The notes under the pieces: generated by a model
Told to the model about the DNA's origin: nothing
Databases searched by the model: none
Seen by the model: only the letters and a program-made list of their open reading frames with translations
Position numbers and translations under genes: made by a program
Source of the DNA: Rhipidocladum racemiflorum
Lineage: Eukaryota > Streptophyta > Magnoliopsida > Poales > Poaceae
Direction: 5' to 3'
Length of the DNA stretch: 64,000 nt
Assembly (NCBI GenBank): GCA_036346355.1
Contig: CM070572.1
Location: 44,801,944-44,865,943 of the forward strand
Part shown: piece after piece, positions 33,594 through 42,531 of the stretch
How positions within the stretch are numbered: position 1 is the stretch's first letter
Layout: the number at the start of each line of letters is the position of its first letter

Positions 33594-33855
33594 TCTCTAC
33601 TATTATAAAGCAGCAGTTGGTGGCAGTGATGAGTTCTACCCACGTCATTAATTGCCCTGCTTAATTGCCCTACTTAATTGCCCTGCTTAATTGCCCTACG
33701 CAAAAAACGAAGCGTTGCTTTAATTAGCCAGCTTTACTTAAAAGCGAAGCGTTAAAGATAGATGTTTAATCTTGTGAAATATTTTTTTTATTTTTTAATC
33801 TTTATTTTTCGTTATCAATTTTGTTTTTCGTAGCAACGCACGGGCATGTAACTAG
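33594..33855 (+). mobile_element. Short non-autonomous Helitron in the NLR intron
   Basis: 262 bp. It starts TCTCTACTATTATAAAG, ends GCACGGGCATGTAACTAG (CTAG terminus), and lies exactly between host A (33593) and T (33856). This is the Helitron signature: 5' TC, 3' CTRR, A/T target. Grass Helitrons often share these ends. I could not define the usual 3' hairpin. Inside are four 13-bp units TTAATTGCCCT(G/A)C at 33648-33699, alternating GC and AC. Confidence 0.8.
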
Positions 33856-33948
33856 TTTATGTTAAAAGCGTAAGGGTCATTTTTGTTAGCCACTGTAAGC
33901 TGTAGTAATCATTACGGAAAACCTATCCTGCCACTATTTATTTACCTC

Positions 33949-34148
33949 TCTCTTGTGCATTTATTCACAGCTACCAACGTAAATTATTCTACCATTACAA
34001 AGTAATAATGATGCTCCTGATCATTTTGTTTGGCATCATTGTCAGTCTTCTCTTGTGCATTTATTCACAGCTACCAACGTAAATTATTCTACCTTTACAA
34101 AGTAATAATGATGCTCCTGATCATTTTGTTTGGCATCATTGTCAGTCT
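33949..34148. repeat. 100-bp tandem duplication in the NLR intron
   Basis: Two adjacent units, 33949-34048 and 34049-34148 (each starting TCTCTTGTGCATTTATTCAC), differ by about one base (ACCATTAC versus ACCTTTAC). This is a recent duplication. Confidence 0.9.
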
Positions 34149-34271
34149 TCTCTCCTTATTAATTATGTGTTTAATGAAAATATGCTCTACATTTTGCACG
34201 GGAGGTAGTACTACAGTACAACGCAAATAATGGTATCCTTGCTAATGCAATTCTGGAACAAATGCTTATAG

Positions 34272-34853
34272 GTACTTTGTCCTGATTGATGATATCTGGG
34301 ACACATCAGCATGGGAACATTTGAAATGTGCCTTACCTGTCAATGAGAACCGAAGTAGAGTAATTACTACAACACGCAAGAAAGATGTGGCCAAATCATG
34401 TTGTACCGGTTTTGGTGAGCACATGTATGAAGCGAAGCCTCTAAGGGCAGTTGACTCCCACAGTTTGTTCTTTACAAGAGTATTTGGTTCCAGCGAAGCC
34501 TGTCCCCAAGAATTGATAGAAGTAGCCAATGAAATTTTGAAGAAATGTGGTGGTTTGCCATTGGCCATAATCAGTATAGCTAGTTTATTAGCCAACAAAA
34601 GTCAAAAAGTGGAAGTGTGGGTTAAAATTCGGAATTCTATTTCTTCTGCTGTGGATAAAGATCCTAATGTTGACAAAATGAAACGGATATTATTCCTCAG
34701 TTATTTCGACCTTCCTCACAACCTGAGGTCTTGTTTGTTATATCTAAGTGTCTTTCCAGAGGATTATTCCATTGATAGCAGACGTTTGATATGGATATGG
34801 GTAGCAGAAGGATTGATTCCTGGGCAGAACAGAGGAAGTATGGAACAACTAGG
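34272..34853 (+). CDS. CNL exon 2, first part: kinase-2 to winged helix
   Basis: Begins RYFVLIDDIWDTSAWEHLKC (kinase-2 Asp pair visible). It continues through RNBS-B, a DSHSLFFTRVFG RNBS-C region, GLPL (KKCGGLPLAIISIASLLA) and RNBS-D (LRSCLLYLSVFPEDYSI), then LIWIWVAEGLI and GSMEQLG, where the normal frame is lost. The terminal out-of-frame tail to TGA at 34917 is not family-like. Confidence 0.9.
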
Positions 34854-36280
34854 GTATGATCCAACCAACAAAGATTGTGGCAGATGGCAAAACAGTGAAA
34901 TCCTGCAGAGTTCATGATATCGTACTTGACTTTCTTTTATCTCAGGCTGTGGAAGACAATTTCGTCGCTATATTGAATGGTAATGATTTTTGTCACAATT
35001 CTTCAAACAAGATTCGTCGGTTATCCCTCCAAGCAAAGCCTTCTGGAGTTCTAGAGTTGCCAAGAGCAATGAAGGATGCATCTCATCTTCGATCAGTTCA
35101 TATGTTTGGATCTGATCTCTCAGAGCAGTGTACGACTCAATTTTTGAATAGCAATGTCTTGCGAGTGCTGAATATAGAAGGTAGTTGGGGATTGGATGGC
35201 AGCTATATTGAACACATTGGAAGTTTCTACCGGTTGAAGTACTTGAGAATCAACGGTAGATATATCAGCAAGCTCCCAGAAGCAATCGGCAAGCTGCAGC
35301 ATCTAGAGATTCTAGATCTGGGAGGGAGTGGTTTTTCAAAATTACCAACAAGTACTGTTCAATTACAGAGCTATAGTATTTCAAAACTACCAACAAGTAT
35401 TGTTCAATTACAGAGCTATAGTATTTCAAAACTACCAACAAGTCTTGTTCAATTACAGAAACTAGTGCGCCTTATTGTTGAAGACACTGTGGCATTGCCC
35501 GACGGAATCGAAAGTCTGCAAGCCCTGGAGGAGCTATCAAGCATTAATATCGACAAAGCATCCATAGAGTCTATCCAAGGGCTAGGCGAGCTGACCAAAC
35601 TGAGGGCACTAGGTATTTGGTGCGACTCTTGCGATGAAGGTCGCGTGAAAGCATTTACCTCATCTCTCTCGAAACTTATTGCTAGCGGCCTCCGATCACT
35701 CCGCGTTCCGGGAATGAAGATATCTGATGCTGAATATTCGTGCATGTTTTCGTGTGGCTCCCCTCCACCTCTACAGAGACTTGTATGTGAAATCCACACA
35801 ATACCAAGTCGAATCGGCTCGCTCGTCAACCTCACCCGCCTCTCTATTTTTGGTGTTTGTAAAGTGGGAGAGGAAGGTTTCAAGATTCTCGCAGGTCTAC
35901 CCGCGCTAATCTCTCTTACCCTGGTGTTAAGTATTCAAGGCTTCCACCAAAGGCAGGTCGTCGGCAGCCAAGGATTCCAGCGTTTGGTGAAGTTCAATTT
36001 CGGTGGTGCGGATGGGGCGGGGTTGATATTTGAGTCAGGATCCATACCAAAGCTCCAAAGGCTGAAACTTCGGTTGAAGGCACGGTGGCACTTGAAGTGT
36101 GGCGGCCAAGTTTTGGGGTTGCAGCATCTTTCAGGCCTCAAACATATCACTGTTGATATCATCCGCTTTCGTGCCACGGGTGACGAGTTGAAGGCCTTGG
36201 AGGATGACATCAGGGGCGCAGCAGGCATCCATCCCAACCGCCCCATACTCGAGATCAAAACATTCTACCATATGATGTAA
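34854..36280 (+). CDS. CNL exon 2, second part: MHD motif and LRR (shifted frame)
   Basis: 474 residues open from ATG 34856. The MHD-type motif VHD is in SCRVHDIVLDFLLSQAV. The linker NKIRRLSLQAKPSGVLELPR leads to about 12 leucine-rich repeats: LRSVHMFGSDL, VLRVLNIEGSWGL, LKYLRINGRYISKLP, LEILDLGGSGFSKLP, then three copies of a 15-residue block SKLPTS(T/I/L)VQLQ(S/K). The end is LKALEDDIRGAAGIHPNRPI, typical of grass CNLs, and the stop is at 36278-36280. It would only be expressed with the upstream half if the frame were continuous. Confidence 0.9.
35334..35468 (+). repeat. 45-bp in-frame minisatellite inside the LRR
   Basis: Three 45-bp units starting at 35334, 35379 and 35424 (TTTCAAAA(T/C)TACCAACAAGT...). 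They encode repeated SKLPTS-VQLQSYSI blocks. The unit is shorter than a normal 22-24-residue LRR. The expansion keeps frame, and the third unit diverges at its end. Confidence 0.9.
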
Positions 36281-36829
36281 TAGCATAGTTTACTTTTTGC
36301 TGGTAGTTGGCGGATTCGCAGTCCATGGTAGGAGAAAACATGTAATACAGAGGTTTGAAGATGTAATACAACTGTGCCGGTTTGTGGACAGAAATTATTG
36401 CGGTTTCATTTAACAAAAAAGGAAGATTTATGATTTGCCCACTCATCAAGCTCTGGTTTTAATATTTTCCACTTATAAGATTTTTCTTGATGCATTGCCA
36501 CTCCTAAGATAGAAATAGCTAGGATTTGCCACTCCACTGTATTCTGGTATATTTAGTTTTATTTGTCTGGCTCAAAATCACTTGTGAAACGACCCTTTGC
36601 CCCCCATTTCATCGTCTCCATTCATTCCCCAAATCCGGCCTTCCCCTCCCCACGCGCATGAGTCGTGAGAGGAACCCAAAGAACAATAGAAAAAACATAT
36701 AAACAAAGAAAAAGATAATTCAGGGTACTACTTAGGTGTTGGTGTACAAAGAGTAGCATTTATTACCTGAAATTATTCCTGATTATCCTAACTGCATGTA
36801 GCTTCAATTTATTCATAGAATTGTATCCT
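36281..36829. other. 3' flank of NLR
   Basis: Non-coding. The NLR 3' UTR probably lies within the first 150 bp. No canonical AATAAA is obvious. I see nothing else in it. Confidence 0.35.
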
Positions 36830-36965
36830 CAGTATGCTATGCCTCCATTTTTTAGAGACAAAGATGTGCTATCCTTCCTTGTCATACTCCAACACCTTCG
36901 GTCTCATCCGTTGAAATTCACAAATTCTGTGGAGTTTTGCGGCCATACTGATGTCATCCTCTAAT
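36830..36965. repeat. NLR-derived segment, copy A
   Basis: 136-bp segment at the end of the inverted LRR fragment. It matches 38886-39021 with one mismatch seen (ATTCTG versus ATTTTG). Confidence 0.92.
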
Positions 36966-37198
36966 GGCAGGGCACCCCAGCAATACAGACTAACAGCGAT
37001 AAGTGTGAGGCCAGAAAGATGCTTAACTGAAGTGTCAGCCTCCAGAAACCGGAGCACCACACACTTGAACTCGCACAGCGTACTTAACTGAAGTTTCAGC
37101 CTTTGGAGCTTCGGCATTGCTCCTAGCTCGAACACCACACTGTCCCAACTATGGAAGTTGAACTTCACCAAGCGTCTGAATTCATGGCTGCCAATTGT
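36869..37198 (-). pseudogene. NLR C-terminal LRR fragment, inverted
   Basis: Minus-strand relic of the last LRRs of a second CNL: LTIGSHEFRRLVKFNFHSW, LGAMPKLQRLKLQLSTLCEF, VKHLSGLTLIAVSLYCWG, LPLEDDISMAAKLH. It parallels the CNL above (VGSQGFQRLVKFNFGG, PKLQRLKLRLKARWHLKC, LEDDIRGAA) and shares short exact DNA runs such as CTCCAAAGGCTGAAACTTC in inverted orientation. It has no NB-ARC. Part of it (36830-36965 with flank) is copied into the MULE at 38886. Confidence 0.82.
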
Positions 37199-38119
37199 AA
37201 GGCTTTCCTAGAAGTAGTGTTCACTTCAGTGTAAGAATTTTTTTTTAATAATACTTTTTTTATTCAAATTGTAAAAATATACCTCAATTTTTTTTCTTCA
37301 AAAATATACCTCTGCCGTCTGTTCAGTAGGCGAGAGCGAATTATCGCCCGTTCAAATGGCGACAGAGGCACATGTCGCCATTTAAACGGGCAATTGAAGC
37401 CCGCGCACTGCCACGTTGGTATCATTCGCCTCGGCTTCCCTCTGCCGCCAAACCATAAGGCGATTGTTTAAAAACCGACCATTGGTTTGGTGATAGAGGG
37501 AGGCACTCGCCTCTGTTGCCAAACCAATTGGTGACAGATCCATTTTATAAATCGCACGCTCCGCGCGCTGTAGCACATTGCGCTCATTCCAACCGAATTG
37601 CAGAAAATAGAAGAGAGGAGTGGGAGGGAGAGGAGAGGAAAAAGGGAGATTTGTGCAGGTAATTTTTTTGTCTTCTTATATTGTTCAGCAAAAATTCATG
37701 GTATGATAGATAGAAAAAATTTTAGATCTAGTTTAATTTAGATGTTACGGATAGATTTCATATAGTTTGAGTAATTTAGTTGGTTTGTATAAATATTTGT
37801 ACGTAGATATTTGGAGGAATAATTTAGTTGGTTATACGTAGATCTAGTTTAATTTGGATGTTATGGATAGATTTTTTTTAGGAATATAGATGTTTTTTAC
37901 AGATAGAAGTGCATAGATATATATTTTCATGGGTGTAGATGTTTTTACAGATAGAAATAAGTAGATGTATATTTTTATGAATGTAGATAGATCTAGGTAC
38001 ATATATATTTTTAGGAATATAGTTATTTTTGTAAAGATACATTTACATTTTTTGAGCATATAGATATAGATATGTTAGGTGTTACAGTATTGTTTTCGAA
38101 AAGCAATTAATTCGTGGGT
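37199..38119. other. Non-coding 5' part of MULE relic
   Basis: No gene. A short inverted motif (GGGCGATAATTCGCTCTCGC and related GCGACAG phrases) occurs at 37320-37400. 37740-38050 has repeated ATAGAT/GTAGAT-rich phrases (TAGATGT..TTTTTACAGATAGAA, two to three copies). Confidence 0.4.
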
Positions 38120-38885
38120 TATGAACTGGTTCGCAAATATGTCAAAATGGGTTCCATTTAGAATCTATTATGTAGAAGGGGTTGTCATGTATGGTTTAGA
38201 AGGTGCGGATCCGAGTAACTTATAGTATGTGGACAAAAGTTTGAGTAGGGTCGAAGAGCGTACATATTCTTCTGTGTTGAACTGTTTGTATTATACTTTT
38301 TGGATGGCACCAGATCAGTGGCAGTTGAAGTTATTTTGCCTTTGTAGTATGCAGAATGACCCTGTTTATTTGCAGTTAGTTGAGGTGAAGGCAACTGCAT
38401 CGTGGAGGTCATATGTCTGGGGCGGAGCAACATGAATGGCATTGGGTGCTTTTAGTAGAAGCATATGAAAGGGGTGTTGCCCCGCAGCAGTAGCACTTGG
38501 ATGCCAGTGAGTGCAGTGGAGGTCAAAATGAGTTTAGTTATGTTAACACCGAAATTAGGGAATGCATCCATGAGTGCAACGAGGATATCGTTTGGCAGAG
38601 TGGTGAACAAGTTGAGGTTGGGGAGGATGATGGCAACATTGGACAAGAAGCGCGGAGATAAGTAGACTAAGGTGAGTAAACTGAGGAAATAACAGTAAGG
38701 ATGGAAGAGGAAGACCGAGAATACACCAGAGAAGAAGTGGAAGTCGACGATGAATCGGATGAGGAAGATGAAGGTATGGAGTCACTAGTGCCAAAAGATT
38801 GGAGCACGCATCAATTTAATAATCTGGTTATGAACGAAAGCAGCGATACACCTTGGTAGTATAGTGAGAATGAGGTTAGAACTAA
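38120..38885 (+). pseudogene. MULE transposase N-terminal remnant
   Basis: The frame from about 38120 reads PFRIYYVEGVVMYGLEGADP, SRVEERTYSSVLNCLYYTFW, MAPDQWQLKLFCLCSMQNDP and VEVKATASWRSYVWGGAT. This resembles the N-terminal non-catalytic domain of grass mudrA-type transposases. In shifted frames it continues through an acidic linker (EEEDREYTREEVEVDDESDE) to LVPKDWSTHQFNNLVMN...YSENEV near 38878. Stops and frameshifts occur at 38222 and 38433 and after. It is cut at 38886 by the NLR-derived piece. Confidence 0.6.
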
Positions 38886-39021
38886 CAGTATGCTATGCCT
38901 CCATTTTTTAGAGACAAAGATGTGCTATCCTTCCTTGTCATACTCCAACACCTTCGGTCTCATCCGTTGAAATTCACAAATTTTGTGGAGTTTTGCGGCC
39001 ATACTGATGTCATCCTCTAAT
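38886..39021. repeat. NLR-derived segment captured in MULE, copy B
   Basis: 135 of 136 bases equal to 36830-36965. It lies between the N-terminal and SWIM parts of the transposase, where the DDE catalytic domain should be. It contributes no long frame. Confidence 0.92.
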
Positions 39022-39540
39022 CGAGGTGATATGCAGGAGGCCATAAGGATGGCGTGGAACCAACCAAAATGTCATCACCCAAGAGTGCATCTTGTTTGCT
39101 GACTGCAAATGCTCGTGTAACAAACCCAACCTTTTGCATAGGCCATGTTCTCATGTGATAGCCGCATGTGCGTTATTTGGAATGCGAGCAGGTACATATC
39201 TATCAAAATATTTTACGAAGAAAAAGGTAATGGCAACTTGGAGCGAGGAGTTTTATGGTTATGGTGTTGTCGGTTCTTTCACGACAACTCCTAGTGTCAA
39301 TGAAATGTTATGGGTTCCTGATTTTGATGCAAGAAGATGCAAAGTAGGACGTTGAAAAACAAGGCGTATCAGAAATGACATGAATGAGTCTGAAGCTAGT
39401 AAGCGCATGAAGAAATGTTCATTATGCGGCCGAAGAGGACATACATTCAAGAACTGCCAGCCACAAATTGAAGCAGATGAAGGAGGAGATGGCAACCCAA
39501 CAGCGGGGAAGGGAGCATCGTCTGCAAGGTGTGGTGGATG
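39022..39540 (+). pseudogene. MULE transposase C-terminus: SWIM and CCHC zinc fingers
   Basis: The SWIM zinc finger is KCSCNKPNLLHRPCSHVIAA, followed by SKYFTKKKVMATWSEEFYGY and the conserved MLWVPDFDARR. A TGA interrupts the frame at 39353-39355. The same frame then continues RRIRNDMNESEASKRMKKCS and a CCHC knuckle, CSLCGRRGHTFKNC, ending at TGA 39538-39540. The SWIM plus CCHC order is typical of MuDR-type transposase C-termini. The catalytic domain is missing upstream. Confidence 0.82.
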
Positions 39541-39845
39541 ACGTTATCAAACTATCAGAGAAGCTATATGAATTATCATATGCTATATGTCAAATTCATT
39601 TATTATTGATGTAATGTGTGTTGTATGAAGTATGTTTTTTACCTAGTTGTAAGCAAGTTGCATGTAGTTGTGAGTGTTGTGGCTTGATAAATTATTCGAA
39701 TTTGTTTCAATATATTGTTATGATGATTGTTTAGTTTTTCCTAAGCATTTGTTTCAACATATTGTTTGATGCTTGTATAGTTTTTCGTACACATTTCATT
39801 ATATATGCATTTTTATTATAACTTTTATTATTGTAATTTGCAAGT

Positions 39846-40276
39846 ATGGCTCACCAGGATAGAGATGACAACTGGCCATTTGAGTTGCTAGATCTGGTCA
39901 TTGATCGTCATCACCATGCCCACTTCACCACTACTTTTCCAAAGGAGGGACAAGATCCTATGGAGCTCGGAGTACTGCGACCGAGGACACCGCAGAAGCT
40001 CTGGACGCTTGATCCTTGTTGGATCCCCTGGTAACATATTATTCTTTAAATTTCTAAATATGTTTGTTGTAGTATCATAATTTATTTTTATTAATTATTG
40101 TGGTGCAGATATTAATTTCATATTTTTGTTTCGTAGGCTTTGAGCCTCAGGATTGCTACCACTCGCTCGGATGGTGGAGGCGACACATGATAATGTGCAT
40201 GGATGAGACGTGGGTCGTCGGTTCCCGTTCGATAGGTCCCTACTCACTGCTTTGGTGGATCGGTGGAGGCCAAAGA
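39846..40276 (+). pseudogene. MULE-associated plant mobile domain gene, truncated
   Basis: The ATG at 39846 begins MAHQDRDDNWPFELLDLVID, then HHHAHFTTTFPKEGQDPMEL and GVLRPRTPQKLWTLDPCWIP, a start I recall from PMD proteins carried by grass MULEs. A GT donor lies at 40031 and an AG acceptor at 40135-40136. The next exon reads MVEATHDNVHG, then a TGA in frame, then DVGRRFPFDRSLLTALVDRW RPK. It ends abruptly at the LTR boundary (40277), so most of the domain is lost. It is non-functional. Confidence 0.72.
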
Positions 40277-42517
40277 TGTGACACTACGGGATGTCGGGAC
40301 ACCGTAAAAGGGTGAAATTGGAGAATGTGACATTATCAAATATGAAATTGGAGGTTAAAACTTTACGATATGAAGTTTAATCTCGTTTCCGGGCCGATTT
40401 CGAGAGTTTGGGCCTCTCCGGGGGAGTTTGGGCCCAAGGGGGATGAGTCGAGGGCCTTGGTGGGAGGGAGTTTGGGCCCATGAGGGAGGAAGGGACCAGG
40501 TTGGACTGCTTGTGTGCCCCCCAGCCCTCTTGTGCGCCACACCCCCTTGCTTTAGGGTTTCCCCCCTCTCCACCTCCTAGCCGCCCCCCATCTCCTTCTC
40601 CTTTTGGCGCCTCCACCTCTCCCCTCCCCTGTCCACCTCCCTTGCTGCCCTAGGGGAGCTCCCCATCACGCCACCTCGCTTTCCTCTCCATCGGGAAGCC
40701 CCGCGACGAGGAGATCTGGCGGTTCCGGCGCGAGGAGGACGATTGGGGAGCCCGGGAGGAAGGAATTCAGCGTTCGTCGTTCTTCGGGCTGAGGTATGGC
40801 ATGGGTGATCCTTGGGGATGGTTTAAGTACTGTTATATAGGTTGATTTGATGCTTTTAGATCAAGAGGTGGTGCTGTGTTTGGGTAGATTGGTTTAAATC
40901 TAGATGTTTCTTAATTCCCTGTTTCGGGCAGATTGTGTAGTTGACCTAAGGTTTGAGTTTTCGCGATTTTACAGTCGGAATTTGGTCATCCTCCTGTTGA
41001 AGAAGTTGTAGGTAACTTCAATACCTTTAATTGGACATAAAGAACGTCCAATTCCGCCCAGCCATTTGAAAGTTATGGTCATTTTACCGAACGTGTTCAA
41101 AACTGTGACGTAATTGGAACAGAACGTAGTGTTTTGTAGATTAAACAATTTTAGAAGCCGAATCAGCTTTTCCCAATACTTAGAAAAAGCTAGAAAATTT
41201 CCTAAGCTTCGCTATGATGTACTTGTTTAATCGATTCGGAGTCCTAGAACTCACGATATGATAGTTTGAAGTCTGCTTTCCGGGAGGGACATATTATCTT
41301 TTTTTAGGTTTTGGGAGTAGTTTGTGAAGTCGGGGTAGACGAGCTTTTGCTTACTGTTTTGGGGGCACATTTTGAGTGTGTGGTATGTTTGTGCAGGTGG
41401 TGTGAGCCCGGGAGTGCCCTCAACCTCTCGCCAATCCGTCGCTCGAGGTTAAGGCAAGTGTATTGTAATGGGTAGTGTAATGTATGTTGCTAATTGTGAC
41501 TAGATGCAAATTGCTTACATGTTGCGATACCTTGCCATGATTAGTGCTTGCCAATGTTATGATGAAAATGGACCATTATGATGCTATGCCATGTTTAGTT
41601 CAGTTTGATGCAAGTTGTTTATGTTTATGGCATATGTTGCATGCATGGCATGAAAGCTGGCCCGGTCGGTGAGAACGTCATAACTAGTCCAGTAAGGTCG
41701 GTGAGAAAGTTATGACTAATCCGGAGCGCCATGGTTGTAAGACCTACCTCGTGATTCCACCCACGTGGTGAGTGGAAGCGATGCGTAGGCACCCTCCATC
41801 TACGGGATGGAAGGGGGAAGAGGGCGCACGCCGACGGGTGTGCACTCAGCAATACCGGTATATGCTTCCAAGAGACATGTGCATTGCATTGCATTGCATA
41901 CGTGATGATGAAAATGAGTTGTGAACAATGTGCTTTGTCATGGCCATGATGTCGTGGATGAAATTATGATTTGATCATGATGTTAAAGTATGGTATGTAT
42001 TGTTGTTGGCCTTGATTTATTCTTTATGACCTACTACGATATGCTTGCTGAGTGTTGAACTCACGCTTGTGTTTATGTTGTTTTTAGGTACCATGAAATC
42101 GGCATGTGGAAAGGGGGCATTAGCTACACATCTTCACGTAGCTCCACACCTATAGGCAATTTTATCAATTTGAGTCATGATTATAATAATAGTGCCATGA
42201 AGTTTGGTGTATGGATTAAATTGTGCGCTTGTGATCTTTATTTGCTTCGTATTAGTTTAAGGAGTGGTTGAACTTGATATTTGGTCTTATGTTGGTGCTA
42301 TATCCATTATATTGCGGTTTTAGATGTCTTATGTTGTGATAATACTTGCCCTGCTATGGCTATTGCTTCAATTCATGATAAAACAAAGGGGGTGCTGCCG
42401 AAATTTTCGGTTTTAGCATTTGTGCCTTTGCTGTAATTTACTTTAATTTGTGGTATTTAGATGTGGTTTAGTCTTTGTTTGGTGACATTCAGGCATAATA
42501 GATGCCGGGGTGTTACA
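40277..42517 (+). mobile_element. Gypsy LTR (family A), 5' LTR of a truncated element
   Basis: 2,241-bp LTR starting TGTGACACTACGGG and ending CCGGGGTGTTACA. A PBS follows directly, marking a 5' LTR on +. A GC-rich pyrimidine/Pro-coding-like zone lies at 40380-40790 with a long leader after it. Reading 55740-62533 in reverse shows the same family. No 3' LTR is present, because the element is cut at about 44538. Confidence 0.85.
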
Positions 42518-42519
42518 GT

Positions 42520-42531
42520 TGGTATCAGAGC
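42520..42531 (+). promoter_or_regulatory. Primer binding site of family A Gypsy element
   Basis: TGGTATCAGAGC, two bases after the LTR end. It matches initiator tRNA-Met. Confidence 0.9.

Larger units (their letters stand above)
32929..34271 (+). other. CNL intron between P-loop and kinase-2
   Basis: 1,343-bp phase-2 intron (donor GTAATC, acceptor CTTATAG). This position between P-loop and kinase-2 is shared, to my recollection, by several grass CNL genes. It carries a TATA/TC microsatellite near 33256-33280, a run of 15 G at 33303-33317, a Helitron (33594-33855) and a 100-bp tandem duplication (33949-34148). Removing it joins AG to GTAC and keeps the kinase-2 frame. Confidence 0.85.
32126..36280 (+). 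pseudogene. CC-NB-ARC-LRR (CNL) disease-resistance gene with a frame break
   Basis: Intracellular immune receptor gene of the grass CNL class. Exons are 32126-32928 and 34272-36280. Domain order is Rx-type coiled coil, NB-ARC, LRR, with no integrated decoy domain seen. Motifs: EDVID-type SYDIEDCIDSF, P-loop GTGGLGKTT, RNBS-A ALVSVSGTPDI, kinase-2 YFVLIDDIWD, RNBS-B RSRVITTTRKKDV, GLPL CGGLPLAI, RNBS-D LLYLSVFPEDYSI, and MHD-type CRVHDIVLDFL. At 34853/34854 the frame shifts. After GSMEQLG the conserved linker of about 11 residues (usually of the type ERYFNELINRS) is missing and the next codons (MIQPTKIV) are in another frame, fitting a deletion of about 32 nt. Translation would stop at 34917 before the LRR. 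It is either a pseudogene or an assembly error. The total length without the break would be about 960 residues, normal for the family. Confidence 0.92.
37219..40276 (+). mobile_element. MULE relic with mudrA-like and PMD genes (truncated)
   Basis: Mutator-like element remnant. Order: a T-rich/ATATACCTC start near 37235-37310 that may be the left terminal region, a GA-rich leader (about 37600-37660), mudrA-like N-terminal coding (about 38120-38885), a captured 136-bp NLR piece, mudrA-like C-terminal coding (39022-39540), and a PMD gene (39846-40276). The right end was removed or displaced by the LTR starting at 40277, so the right TIR is not seen. The limits are approximate. The transposase catalytic core is absent. 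Confidence 0.65.

Noticed and set aside
33648..33699. Regular short direct repeats as a CRISPR-like array
   Set aside because: No spacers, and the sequence lies in a Helitron in a plant intron. It is a minisatellite.
34272..36280. Intact CNL through programmed frameshifting
   Set aside because: The conserved linker is physically missing and no slippery site is evident. A deletion or assembly gap is simpler.
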